From contig JAJOZX010000878.1 of NCBI GenBank assembly GCA_023014485.1, forward strand, positions 256,001-320,000: 64,000 bases of DNA, read 5' to 3'. The stretch is from Bathynomus jamesi (taxonomy: Eukaryota > Arthropoda > Malacostraca > Isopoda > Cirolanidae). Under the pieces are notes generated by a model. The model did no database searches and was not told where the DNA came from. It worked only from the letters and a program-made list of their open reading frames with translations. Positions 54,301-64,000 of this stretch are shown here, one piece after another (the stretch's first letter is position 1; every line of letters begins with the position of its first letter). Position numbers and translations under genes: made by a program.

Positions 54301-54898
54301 GCCAAAATTATGATTAAAAATGAAGAAATGGGAAGAACTGTACCCCTAAAAGGGGGGGGCAGGATTTATGTTCGGGAATTTTTTTTTAGTATGGGCACTG
54401 CACAATAAAAAGACGCATCGAATGGTGAAAACCGCATCGTTCTACACCAATTGTAGCGACCTGTAGGTGTGCGCAAAAAACTGTTACATATATATACATA
54501 AGGCTTCATTTCTGAAATAGTATATTAGATATAATTAAATAACAGAACTTATTACAAAAATAACTATTTACCAAAAGTTGTATTTTCATCGGGCAGTTAG
54601 GTACGTTTTGCTTGAAAATAAAATGCTCAAATAATTAATGTTTGTAATATCCCAGTAAAGTTGTGTAAATGTGGAATCTTCTATTCATCCATATTTCATA
54701 TTTCAGTGTATTTCAGTATTTCGGTAATAAGTACTGTGCAAGAATTACTCTATTACGTTATTTTATTAGTGACTCATTGATTTATTTTGAAAAAACCAGA
54801 AAAACCCAGTTGCGTGGGTTTTGTTTTGTTTTCAGGTGGGTTTTTTCTCAAAAGACCCACTGGGAACAACTGGGTCGGGGCCAATCGGGCAAACCCTG

Positions 54899-55089
54899 CT
54901 TGAAGTACTTTCAAATTTGGTCCAACTTTGACTGCGTTTCCTGGCGTTTCTTAATTTGTCGCTTAGCCACTTCTTCCTAGGAGGGCATCATATATTCTCG
55001 ATTAAGACTTTTCACTTAGGCCAAATATTTGAGGTATGAAGTGAAATTAGGCTAGTATGTGATATACATTCTATCATATAAGGAATTAA
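54899..55089. other. No gene seen
   Basis: Short AT-rich interval between elements. Confidence 0.5.
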
Positions 55090-55176
55090 CCCTTTACCGT
55101 CACATGTTGCCTCTAGTTAACTTTTCAAATACACGCATTTAGACTTAACCCTACAAAAAAGTTCAGCGTTAAAAGG
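55090..55176. mobile_element. Candidate 87-bp piggyBac-like MITE
   Basis: TTAA on both sides (55086-55089 and 55177-55180). Ends CCCTTTACCG and CGTTAAAAGG are roughly inverted, like the piggyBac MITE at 43294. Short, so chance cannot be excluded. Confidence 0.5.
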
Positions 55177-55309
55177 TTAAATGATATTTTACTTAAATTT
55201 ATTTGAATATAAAATAGCAAATTTACATATTGTGTCTGAATGGTTCTGCCTTATTACATTTATGAGTTACCTTATTTTCATCACTGAAGTTCCTTTATTC
55301 AAAATAAAT

Positions 55310-55512
55310 ACCTAAATTTAGAACTTATAACTTCTTTTTGAGGGTGCATTCTATAGGGGAAGTTTTCCCTTCTTTTGGTTATCAAAGCTTCTTGTCAGAT
55401 GAAATAATAACTTCTTTTAATGATACATAACTTCTTTAGATAGAAGAAATGGTCCTTAAAACTTCTTTTTTGAGTGATTTGAGACAAAAGAAGATATTTC
55501 TTTATAAAGAAG
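55310..55512 (-). repeat. Dispersed repeat X, copy 2
   Basis: Reverse-complement relative of 3671-3873, colinear over the full length. Contains GAACTTATAACTTCTTTTTG and CTTTATAAAGAA. Confidence 0.75.
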
Positions 55513-56224
55513 GTTGAGGGAAATCTTTATTTTCAGTGTTGTAAAATATGAACAATGATTAATATTACTCTTTAAGTTGTTGGCACAAGCTGTGGTTTAT
55601 TCATAAATCAGTATTATTCTTTTATTTGAGAGACGTCGTTGATATGGTGTAAATTATAACAAGGTAAGAGAAGAGAGAGAATGATCCGTGAGAAATAGCT
55701 TTACAAAATGCCATACAAGAATACTTCAATGAAGTAAGTCACGTTTCTTTACGTTCGTGTGACGTCACGATAAAGAGATCGTGTAGGTGTAGAAATAAAT
55801 TTCTTCTGGTAATAACGATATATATATATATATATAAGTTGTCGATGGGTAAATTAATGAAATATTAAGAGCGTGGAGGAGTAGATTAAAACATTTTTAA
55901 AGGTACAGATATAGTTACATAAGTATAGAAATACATCCTGGTATCCACTCATCTTAATTATTAATATTATTTGAAAGTTTAACATCGTTCTCTGAGTCAT
56001 TATAACTTAAATTTTCTTGGAATGTACTCCACGTTTCTTTAAATAAATTTTTGGGCATACTGGGTATGAGGAGGATTTTAGCATTAGCTTACCTATCTTC
56101 ATTTTACTTAAAAATTTACTTAATATTATTAGTAATAATAATAGTGTAATAATAATAACTTGTGTAATTATGACAAAATATCAAGGGTACCGGGTACCGA
56201 GGACCCAGATGGGTAATCTGGGGT
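55513..56224. other. No gene seen; TA tract
   Basis: Short TA run at about 55809-55836. Nothing coding recognised. Confidence 0.55.
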
Positions 56225-57074
56225 CCCGACAAAAGCCCCCTAGGACAAAAGCCCTCAGTTAAAGTGCAAAGTAGGACAAAAGCCCCTCAGTTAAAGTGCA
56301 AAAATAGGACAAAAACCCCTCAGTTAAAGTGCAAAGTAGGACAAAAGCTTCCATTTTTTATATTATTGTTTGTGTGCTATGAAGTAATCCTAAACAAATA
56401 TTATAATCTTTGTCTATGTTGATTCACTCTAGTTGATCACTGTTTTGTCTACCTGAATGGTTAGGTTAGGTTAGGTTAGGTTAGGAACGTGCCACAAAGG
56501 AGCATCAACAGCGTTTGAAGAACTTATGTCTGGACTATGTGAATGAGAGGAAGACCTTGGAGGAATTTCTGAATGGTGTAGGTCACAGCATTAGATGGAA
56601 GTAAAATGAACTTTAAGTGAACCTTAACACTTAATGAACTTTTTAATATTGTGCTTTATTTGTTTGATATTCCCTAGATATGGTATGATGTTCCTTTTAT
56701 AATGTTCATTTTTATGGTTGTGTAAATAATTTTGTGCTCCTGTAAAATAGTGAGCTATAAATTTATAATGCAAGTGTTAATGTGTACTACTGTATAATAC
56801 TTATAAAGCTGACTTTGCCTAGATTAGGCATGATGATCCTTTTATAATGTAATTTTTTATGGTTGTGTAAATATTAGCGTTAATGTGTGCTACTGTATAA
56901 TACTGATAATGCCTTCCTTATTGCAGTCTTATGATATAATAAATGTAATATTTTACATGTCAGAGAAGTGTTCATAAACTGTAAATAATAAAGAATAAAA
57001 ATAATGATTAAAAAAATTCTTATTATTATTTATCTTAGGGGGCTTTTGTCCTAGGGGGCTTTTGTCCTACATTC
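56225..57074 (+). mobile_element. MULE-like element remnant
   Basis: Inverted ends built from GGACAAAAGCCCCCT: four units on the left (56229-56349, period about 34-37 bp) and two on the right (about 57040-57070). Flanking direct repeats GGGTAATCTGGGGT and GGGTAATCTAGGGT (13 of 14). A short plus frame (56491-56604) reads RLKNLCLDYVNERKTLEEFL and GVGHSIRWK then a stop, resembling the C-terminus of Mutator-like transposases. It also contains (TTAGG)5 just upstream. Confidence 0.6.
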
Positions 57075-57690
57075 GGGTAATCTAGGGTTAGAAACTCTAT
57101 CTCGCAAAAGTAAAAAAGGAGTCGTGTCATTCGACTCTGAAAACTTAATCAAACGCTTCTTTCTGAACACTCCAATCATATTCAAAGAAATAACGACAGT
57201 TTACCCCAAAAAATTAAATTATGATATCCCACCCTACCCCTTCCCCACCCCTTCAAACCTAAAATTTAATATTTAAAATTAATTAAAAGTACAAGCGCTA
57301 ATTTTCACAATCTCGCTATATACAATAGAATGCAAATTAACACATGTTAACATTTGTTTTCAAATATATTTGTTAAATTTGTATTTACTCGTAATTGTAT
57401 GCAAATAATTGTATGTACTTAAAAAGAGGTCATTCCACTCTATTTTATGTTCATCTGTGCATGGCTTACGTTTCGTTCCCGATAAAATAGGGAAATCTCA
57501 GATTATATAATTTCCCTATTTCGAATAGTGTTGAAAAGTTTTGTAAAATATGATTGCTTGGCATCTTTTTATGATAAATTCTGAACGTTTACGAGTTTTC
57601 TCACAACAAAAACATATATTTTTCTTCTAATACATGTTGCAAAGTTATGGATACTAATTTACAATAATAAACTTATATATATACATACAG
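57075..57690. other. No gene seen
   Basis: AT-rich, with short C runs near 57225-57255. The 5' leader of the following CR1 copy may begin near the end. Confidence 0.5.
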
Positions 57691-58060
57691 TATATGGAGC
57701 CCCATTGAGAAAACCTAAGACTTGTCTACCAGTAATAACAAACAATAAGTTTTCTGTTTTAGGTTTCGAAGATGCTGATAAACCGGAAATACGACTCGTT
57801 GGTGATTCCATTGTTCGAGGGCAGCTCAAGGAATTCTGTGGAAGAAACCCCGTAGTAGGCGCCGTTACTGCTACCCTAGTGCGAGGGTGGAGGATATAAC
57901 GAGTAGTGTTGACCGGTTTACAGAAGGAACCTCCAAGGACACAACATTTGTTATTCATGTCGGTATTCATAACGTTTTAAATTCTAAATCGGAAGAGCTG
58001 CTGGCTAAGTACAGAGGCTTGTTAGAGCGACTAAAGGATAAAATTAATAAGGTTGTTTAA
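57691..58060 (+). pseudogene. CR1 LINE copy 2, ORF1 esterase part
   Basis: The plus strand reads RKPKTCLPVITNNKFSVLGF, then RLVGDSIVRGQLKEFCGRN with the SGNH nucleophile motif GDS intact. After a frameshift near 57850: FVIHVGIHNVLNSKSEELLA and LLERLKDKINKVV then a stop at about 58060. Closely related to the minus-strand copy at 22830-23204, which has Asp in place of the motif Gly. The upstream zinc-finger part is missing. Confidence 0.85.
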
Positions 58061-58369
58061 ACAGGTATACAGTACTTCCTCGAATTATCCAACGTAACTA
58101 GTTCTACAGCAAGGCGACCTATATTAACAATAACTTAGTCTCTTTCCCAACAGGAAGGAGTGTATTTTGCAAATTTTTGGAAAAGTTTCTACGGCAGGAG
58201 GGACTTGTTCCTCGGAGATGGACTTCATCTTAATGACGTTGGAGCTGCGCGTTTAGGAAGACTATTTCATGATACCGTCTTTTTTTTCAGGTTGCTGTAA
58301 CTTGAACGGTCCCGGCGTAATTTCCTCAAATTTCCCTTGCGCGCGCGAAGGTATCGCGGTTACACAATT

Positions 58370-59405
58370 TGAAGGTTCTATCCTTAAATGCTCGTAGCCT
58401 ACGAAATAAAATTAACGAATTTTTTCTTTAATCGCTTGTATAGACTATGATTTAATTTAATTGCGATAAATGAATCGTGGATTAGCACTGAAACACATAA
58501 CTTTGTAGGGGAGTATCAAACTAGAGGTTATAAACATTTTGTTAAAAACAGAATAGGTAGGTGAGGAGGAGGTGTTATGTTATACAGTATATCAAAGATA
58601 ATATTGCGAACGTTATAGAATTAAAGCACAGAATTCCGGAACCGATAGATTCGACTATAGCAGAACTTAAATTGAACGATTTCAAACTTCTTGTTGCGGT
58701 TATATATAGGCCCCCTAATCAAACAGCTGATACGGACGAAGCGTTATATCGTGAACTAAAGAGAATAATCGGTAGTGAGCAGGCTTTAGTTATGGGTGGC
58801 TCTAATTGCGCCAACGTGAATTACGATACAATGCAGGGAGACGCGGAAGGTAATCGTTTAGTTAATTTTCTCGAGGATAACTTTCTTATTCAAAAAGTTG
58901 GGGAACCTACGAGGTTGGACAGTATTTTAGATTTAGTAATAACTACGGATGATAGGCTTATCACTGATCTTCAAGTAATAGAACCGTTAAGCAATAGCGA
59001 TCACAATATGGTAGAGTTTGTCCTCTCAGTAAGTCACTCGAAACCAGCTAACTCGACTAAAATTCCTAACTTCCAGCCCACAGACTTTTGTAAATTTCGA
59101 AATGAATTGTCATACGTCAATTGGGAAAACGTAATGGAGATCTCCAACGCAAAACTAATGTGGGAATCGTTTGAAACAGTATTTAGTACTTTAAATGAGG
59201 AATGTGTACCGTAGAAGAATAAGCGTGCGAAAGTAAACAACAAGCCATTGTGGTTTACTTCTAGAGTAGGGGATACTATAAAGAGTAGAGATAGGGCTTA
59301 TAGACTACATAAGTGCGATAAAGACAATTGGTGGTTACGAAACAACTACATATCTCTAAGGCGTGAAGCGAAAAGTGTAATAAAAAGTCCAAGCGCGAAT
59401 TTGAA
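58370..59405 (+). pseudogene. CR1 LINE copy 2, endonuclease and start of RT
   Basis: The plus frame 58561-59214 has IAELKLNDFKLLVAVIYRPP, then MGGSNCANVNYD, where the catalytic GDFN is changed to GGSN, then TRLDSILDLVITTDDR and SDHNMVEF. After a stop at 59212-59214 the linker reads NNKPLWFTSRVGDTIKSRDR. The element is cut at about 59405 near a TA tract. Same family as 21747-22680. Confidence 0.88.
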
Positions 59406-59436
59406 ATAAATCAAATTTACCCGACTCCCCAAGGGG

Positions 59437-59438
59437 CG

Positions 59439-59494
<56 letters not shown>
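59437..59494. repeat. (TA)n tract
   Basis: TA run between the truncated CR1 copy and the SINE. Confidence 0.93.
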
Positions 59495-59495
<1 letters not shown>

Positions 59496-59518
59496 CATTA
59501 TAACTGCAAACACGCAGT

Positions 59519-59668
59519 ATAATTAACGTGAAGAACGACGCTTTGTATAGGAGAATTATCCGCGCAAGATGAGAGCGAAAGAACGAAACAAATGAAAAAA
59601 TGAGGTACCCACCCGGGAATCGAACCCGGGATCTTCCGATTGCCGGTCAGATATGATAACCACTACAG
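59519..59668 (-). mobile_element. tRNA-derived SINE, part 1 (split by hAT copy 2)
   Basis: Minus-strand copy of the SINE: common flank TAAAGAACGACGC-type sequence, B box GGTTCGATTCCCGGG and the CTGACCGGCAATCGG block, stopping at CACTACAG (59661-59668). The missing A-box side continues after the hAT at 62400 with CACTACACCACAGG. Confidence 0.9.
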
Positions 59669-62399
59669 TCTAGGGTGGCAATAAAAAATGAAGTCGCAAA
59701 ATTTAAAACGTGCGGGTGCTCATTTATTCGGTTTATTGAAAAAACAAATTCTGCCAAATTTCAAGTTCCTAATCTTATTTTAAGTGGTGGTACAAGACAC
59801 AAAGAACTTTGTGCTCTAGGCTATTGGAAACGAGTGTTCGAGTGAGCTTCAAAGTTATACAAAACAAAAAACTGAAAAGAACGATTCTGATAAGACTCAA
59901 ACAACCTCAAATAGGACTGCAATAGCTTGTAGTGATCTGATAGATTACAATTATGCCTAATTTTTCTGGCTTCGAATGAACGTGGATTTATTGGCATCAG
60001 GGAACATCTTCCGGTGCTGCTCCACAACCTGAAGAACGTATTGTTGTTGATCCTCCTGTGTGGTCAGCACAGCATTAAAATCTTTCATTAGGGCAACTCC
60101 TTTCTGCGAGATCATTGACAACACTGATGGCAGAGACGCGCTGTTTCGCTTGTTGAAAATCTTCATCTTCCCACTGCTCCGGATCCTTGGAGAGGAAGGA
60201 TGTGGGAAGCTGGAGCAGGTGGAAGAAGGCCAATGTGTTCTTCGTGACAAAGGCTACCAAAGAAAGATGTTCAGCATCTCCACATCAATTGTCACACGAG
60301 GCGAAGGACTCTTCCTTTCTTCATTTTTGAGCGCCTCAACCATGCCTCTTTTCACCGCGCTGCTGAGATATTCATCAAAAAAGGCCAAAGCGACCAACTT
60401 TTCACTTAAGTACCAAAGATGGCTAGTGATCCCTTTCAAAGCGGCCTCTGCCACGCGTCGGTTAACTTGTCTGTACTGCACCAGCTTTTGTATCAGCTCC
60501 AAGTCCAACCGCGGAGCATATCTGGCTACCGGGGCATTGAACCAAACTTTAACGTAAATCTCTGCAACAAAAGGCAGAAGTCAGTAACACCCTGGAGCTC
60601 CTGGTCCGTGAGTTTCCCCAAGTTCCGCAACTGGTGACGGTACAAGAAGATCTTAAATGCATAGATGCATTTTGCCATCCACCGTACCCGGAGTTTGAAT
60701 ATGATTTCCCCGTGGTAGATTTATTCTGAGAAATAGCAGTACGAGTTCCAGGAATTCACGGTAATCATCGCGAGGCTGCTGAGATCTCAACTGTTCGTGC
60801 ACAAACTCTGCAACTTTCTCCTTGAATGCGTGCATCCGATCTGCCACCTCACGGTCTCCCTCAGCAGAAAGAAACGAATCCTTTACAATCTTTGGCCACA
60901 CCTCCGCCAATCTTTGAAAGAGCTTGATCTTTGGTCCCGAAGAGCATGCTACTAAGGCTTCGAAAACTTTTTCGAGAACTATTTCCGCGATGTGGTGACG
61001 ACAAGCAAGATTGAGAAGTTTTCTTCCCGAGCTTCTGCTCGAGGAATTGACAAGCGCCGTTCAAGCGACCGGTGTTACATGATGTCGTGTCAAAAGACAT
61101 GGCTACGATCCCGGGAGATAACTGCCAGTCTTCCAGCATGTCATGCACTGCTGTTGCCTGCGCCAGACCTGTTGATGATGGCAGCTTTGGTACCCCCAAC
61201 AGCTTCATCACACCTCCTGAAACCAGGACTGGAAGGCGATCGACCTTCTCTTTGTTTGTAAGGTCTGGAAGGAGCTTGCCATCCCAATGAACTGTTAATG
61301 GTACCGTGGGGGAAAAGGACCTTCTCAGCTCGTCCGCGATGTCTTGGCGGAATTTCATTCGAGCTAGTCGGATTGTCTCGATTCAATGCGTAGTGCTCCA
61401 TACTGTGTCCAGCAGCTGCTAAGGTATTGGCCACAACATGGACTGCCCGGCGATTGGATATCTTTGTGCGGTCCAACGCTTGCGCCAGTTCTTGAGTAAC
61501 AATCTGATTTAACCCTCTTGATCTTTTCCTCTTGGGAGTGGCAGATGACGCGCCTCCTATTGCTCCGACATTCACCTCATCTTCCTTGTCAGTATCCTCG
61601 TTTGTAGAACTGCTGCTCGACTCCAAAACCACGGACCTGTCCATCTTCTGGAGTTCATTCAGGTTCCTTCGTTTCCTTTTCTCTTGCTCACGCTGCCGCG
61701 TCATTTTGTTCTCCTCTTGTCTAATATACTTCTGATCAACAAGTCCTATAGTTCCTCGACGACCAGGCTCACGCTGCGCAAGAAGAAACTGCTTGTCTTC
61801 TTTATTTTTGATGATTTTGAGCGCATCACCGTGAGCGCAATCGAACAGGCCTTTCAGACCTTCTAGAAAGACCTTCTCCTTGTCCATCTGGGTTTTGGTA
61901 CGCCTCGCTCGTAATTTCTTTAAGCTTCTCCACTCAGAATGGAGGTTCTCCAGCTTGTCTTGTGCCCGGTGCGTAGCTTGAGTCGGAAGACTTGCATTCT
62001 TCCACCTGTTCGACCTCTGTCATCACCAGTCGGCTACTTTCTCTGACAGGGCGAGACTCGGACAGGTGAAAGAAGAAGAATCGTTCCAGGACCTGCCGCT
62101 TGGACGGCAATTTGGCTCCTGTAAGGGCATATGAGTTGGGAGAAGTCTCCAGTAGCCATAAAACATCATTCTTTCTTAGAGTAGTCGCCATTTTTCATCT
62201 ACCTGCAAAGTATACAAAATAGAGAATTAGTAAGTGACAATGGTGGAAACTTTGTTACTCTTGTACCACCCCCTAATGTTTATCAAAAGTCCTAAAAATT
62301 TGCCTGAGTGATTTTCTTCAGGAACTGCACCAAACGCGCCACCGCACTCGCTCCTCCAGGCAACTTGGATTTTTACCCCTATTGGCTATTGCCACCCTA
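59669..62399 (-). mobile_element. Near-complete divergent hAT transposon (copy 2), 2.73 kb
   Basis: Ends CTAGGGTGGCAATA (59670) and TATTGCCACCCTA (to 62399). Target duplication CACTACAG/CACTACAC (59661-59668 and 62400-62407), 7 of 8, and the uninterrupted SINE elsewhere reads CACTACAC once. The YARNG-like TIR plus 8-bp TSD are hAT features. It carries one broken transposase gene on the minus strand. Confidence 0.93.
59975..62194 (-). pseudogene. Divergent hAT transposase (copy 2), frameshifted
   Basis: Minus strand. N-terminus MATTLRKNDVLWLLETSP (62191). Basic coil region with KMTRQREQEKRKRRNL (about 61700). RNase H-like core: VPLTVHWDGKLLPDL (first Asp, about 61290), AMSFDTTSCNTGRLNGAC (second Asp, about 61100), NLACRHHIAEIVL (CxxH, about 60995) and LRVRWMAKCIYAF (RW motif, about 60680). 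C-terminal part: SHLWYLSEKLVALAFFDEYL and VALMKDFNAVLTTQEDQQQ, ending near 59975. At least five frameshifts. D, D, CxxH and RW occur in the hAT order. The final Glu is not placed with certainty. Copy 1 is at 29723-32790. Confidence 0.82.
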
Positions 62400-62680
62400 C
62401 ACTACACCACAGGCATCACCCAAACAAATGTCGTAATTCCTCTACATACGCGCAGAAACCAATGCCCCAAAGGGGCACCTCCCGCATGCCGTAACATTAT
62501 ATACATTATAACTGCAAACACGCAGTATAATTAACGTAAAGAACGACGCTTTGTATAGGAGAATTATCCGCGCAAGATGAGAGCGAAAGAACGAAACAAA
62601 TGAAAAATGAGGTACCCACCCTGGAATCGAACCCGGGATCTTCCGATTGCCGGTCAGATATGATAACCACTACACCACAG
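62400..62680 (-). mobile_element. SINE part 2 and a second minus-strand SINE copy
   Basis: Continues the split SINE (CCACAGGCATCACCC ... GCATGCCGTAAC). Another minus-strand copy follows, with tRNA-like part 62611-62680 (B box reads GGTTCGATTCCAGGG). Flank TAAAGAACGACGCTTTGTAT as in all copies. Confidence 0.88.
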
Positions 62681-62687
62681 GTGAGGC

Positions 62688-63547
62688 CTGTGGTGTAGTG
62701 GTTATCATATCTGACCGGCAATCGGAAGATCCTGGGTTCGATTCCCGGGTGGGTACCTCATTTTTCATTTGTTTCGTTCTTTCGCTCTCATCTTGCGCGG
62801 ATAATTCTCCTATACAAAGCGTCGTTCTTTACGGCATGCGGGAGGTGCCCCTTTGGGGCATTGGTTTCTGCGCGTATGTAGAGGAATTACGACATTTGTT
62901 TGGGTGAGGCCTGTGGTGTAGTGGTTATCATATCTGACCGGCAATCGGAAGATCCCGGGTTCGATTCCCGGGTGGGTACCTCATTTTTTCATTTGTTTCG
63001 TTCTTTCGCTCTCATCTTGCGCGGATAATTCTCCTATACAAAGCGTCGTTCTTTACGGCATGCGGGAGGTGCCCCTTTGGGGCATTGGTTTCTGCGCGTA
63101 TGTAGAGGAATTACGACAATTGTTTGGGTGAGGCCTGTGGTGTAGTGGTTATCATATTTGACCGGCAATCGGAAGATCCAGGGTTCGATTCCCGGGTGGG
63201 TACCTCATTTTTTCATGTTTCGTTCTTTCGCTCTCATCTTGCGCGGATAATTCTCCTATACAAAGCGTCGTTCTTTACGTTAATTATACTGCGTGTTTGC
63301 AGTTATAATGTATATAATGTTACGGCATGCGGGAGGTGCCCCTTTGGGGCATTGGTTTCTGCGCGTATGTAGAGGAATTACGACATCTGTTTGGGTGAGG
63401 CCTGTGGTGTAGTGGTTATCATATCTGACCGGCAATCGGAAGATCCCGGGTTCGATTCCCGGGTGGGTACCTCATTTTTTTCATTTGTTTCGTTCTTTCG
63501 CTCTCATCTTGCGCGGATAATTCTCCTATACAAAGCGTCGTTCTTTA
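62688..63547 (+). mobile_element. Tandem array of four tRNA-derived SINE units
   Basis: tRNA-like parts at 62688-62757, 62911-62980, 63135-63204 and 63402-63471, spaced 223, 224 and 267 bp. Each has TGGTGTAGTGG (A box), CTGACCGGCAATCGGAAG and GGTTCGATTCCCGGG (B box). Each tail is TTTCGTTCTTTCGCTCTC to TAAAGCGTCG-type sequence followed by GCATGCGGGAGGTGCCCC. The first forms a head-to-head palindrome with the minus copy at 62611. Pol III promoter elements look intact. Acceptor stem absent. Confidence 0.9.
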
Positions 63548-63550
63548 CGT

Positions 63551-63581
<31 letters not shown>

Positions 63582-63590
63582 TATATATGT
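63548..63590. repeat. (TA)n tract
   Basis: TA run between the SINE array and foldback element F copy 3. Confidence 0.93.
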
Positions 63591-63599
63591 TACACACAG

Positions 63600-63682
63600 A
63601 CCGTGCGTGGAACAAGGAACTCTTCTGAGAAAATTAAATTCACTATAGTTCGAATAAGTAATGGTAAATGACAAACACAGTA
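63600..63682. mobile_element. Foldback element F, copy 3 (single arm)
   Basis: Matches the left arm of copies at 17396 and 28293 (GGAACAAGGAACTCTTCT to AATGGTAAATGACAAA) and then stops. It may be cut by the element starting at 63679. Confidence 0.8.
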
Positions 63683-64000
63683 AACACTCGTCCAACGCGG
63701 GGGTTAGGTTCCTCGAGAACGGCGCGTTAGGTACATCCGCGTTGGACAAACTTAATACCTTATGGAATAAATGGCGATACGTGAACGCGGCCGCGTAAAG
63801 TCTCCCATTAATACTTAGATACGTGGATTTTTTATTCACACACAAATGAATTTCCCTACCTATATTGTATATGAAATAAGAACATAATAAAATCATAAAC
63901 ATAATGATATATACATATGATATATAAAAATATATTAAGTGAAAACAGCACGTATCTTTTCTTTACGCTTTCGGATGGTGCGTATGGTAGACTCATTCAT
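63679..64000. mobile_element. Possible pogo/Tigger-like element start (open at window end)
   Basis: CAGTAAACACTCGTCCAACG begins after foldback F, followed by an inner inverted repeat CGTCCAACGCGG/CCGCGTTGGAC. The CAGT-start and GC-rich end resemble pogo-group transposons. No transposase seen within the window. Confidence 0.4.

Larger units (their letters stand above)
53397..54898. mobile_element. Probable hAT element related to 50917-52457, with nested debris
   Basis: The left end CAGGGTTGGCAAAAACCC and right end GGGCAAACCCTG resemble the right end of the hAT at 52457. The right subterminal zone (54795-54898) is rich in AAACCCAG/CTGGGT words. Flanking 8-mers CACAAAGT and CTTGAAGT match at only 5 positions. 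Inside are a palindrome (53682-53802), a LINE A fragment and a C-rich tract. Confidence 0.5.

Noticed and set aside
56457..56486. Chromosome end or telomere fusion marked by TTAGG repeats
   Set aside because: Only five units and inside a transposon-like block, so no evidence of a telomere.
62647..63372. Conserved protein family (frames containing VVVIISDRQSEDPGFDS) repeated five times
   Set aside because: The frame simply reads through the tRNA-like part of each SINE unit. Conservation reflects the repeat.
62688..63471. Four tRNA genes in tandem
   Set aside because: A and B boxes and an anticodon arm are present, but no acceptor stem pairs, U33 is replaced by C, and the same unit carries a conserved non-tRNA spacer and appears in inverted copies. 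SINE array is the better reading.

Overview
This window looks like a repeat-rich, gene-poor stretch of an arthropod nuclear genome. A decapod crustacean is my best guess, from the long (TA)n, (GT)n and (GA)n tracts and the mixture of CR1-like LINEs, a Penelope-like element, many hAT MITEs and tRNA-derived repeats. That is inference, since no host gene anchors the taxonomy. I see no intact host protein-coding gene and no functional rRNA or tRNA gene. Almost every recognisable coding segment is a decayed mobile-element or endogenous viral open frame.

Layout. 0.2-3.3 kb: a CR1-like LINE, internally duplicated and split by a nested inverted-repeat element that itself holds a hAT MITE. 3.4-4.1 kb: a SINE-like tract, a dispersed repeat and a Tc1 MITE. 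4.65-7.85 kb: LINE family A (minus strand) carrying a foldback MITE. 9.2-10.0 kb: an unclassified element with about 140-bp terminal repeats made of CATTTCGCGAAATG palindromes. 10.7-13.0 kb: two diverged LTR-like direct repeats. 13.0-14.4 kb: a dead mariner-like transposon. 14.5-17.3 kb: a Penelope-like element (reverse transcriptase plus GIY-YIG nuclease) bounded by inverted copies of its 3' end, each with a hammerhead ribozyme motif. 18.7-23.5 kb: a CR1 LINE split by a 1.75-kb insert (19,993-21,746) that I read as an endogenous parvovirus-like element: two 132-bp near-perfect hairpins, two tandem half-hairpins with TATA boxes, two related spliced leader exons and a capsid-like frame. 24.3-28.2 kb: chimeric LINE pieces, one with a 2A-like motif, and two hAT elements. 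28.3-33.5 kb: foldback, mariner and divergent hAT copy 1 with two MITEs inside. 34-35.3 kb: Penelope fragments with two more hammerhead motifs. 36.3-38.3 kb: an inverted hAT dimer and an inverted SINE pair. 39.9-47 kb: a cluster of hAT, foldback and piggyBac MITEs. 49.4-52.5 kb: a dead Tc1-like gene, a 69-bp mini-element and a BED-finger hAT. 56.2-57.1 kb: a MULE-like remnant. 57.7-59.4 kb: a second CR1 copy. 59.5-63.5 kb: a tRNA-derived SINE array, one member of which is split by a 2.73-kb hAT (copy 2) with clear 8-bp target duplications.

The elements act on one another rather than forming a host pathway. Nested insertions give relative ages (SINE older than hAT copy 2; hAT copy 1 older than its two MITEs; LINE older than the foldback MITE). 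Many elements show 8-bp target duplications, so hAT-type transposition has been the main shaping force. The observations most worth following are the parvovirus-like hairpin element, the Penelope hammerhead motifs, the divergent hAT family and the GATTGGTTAGG foldback family.
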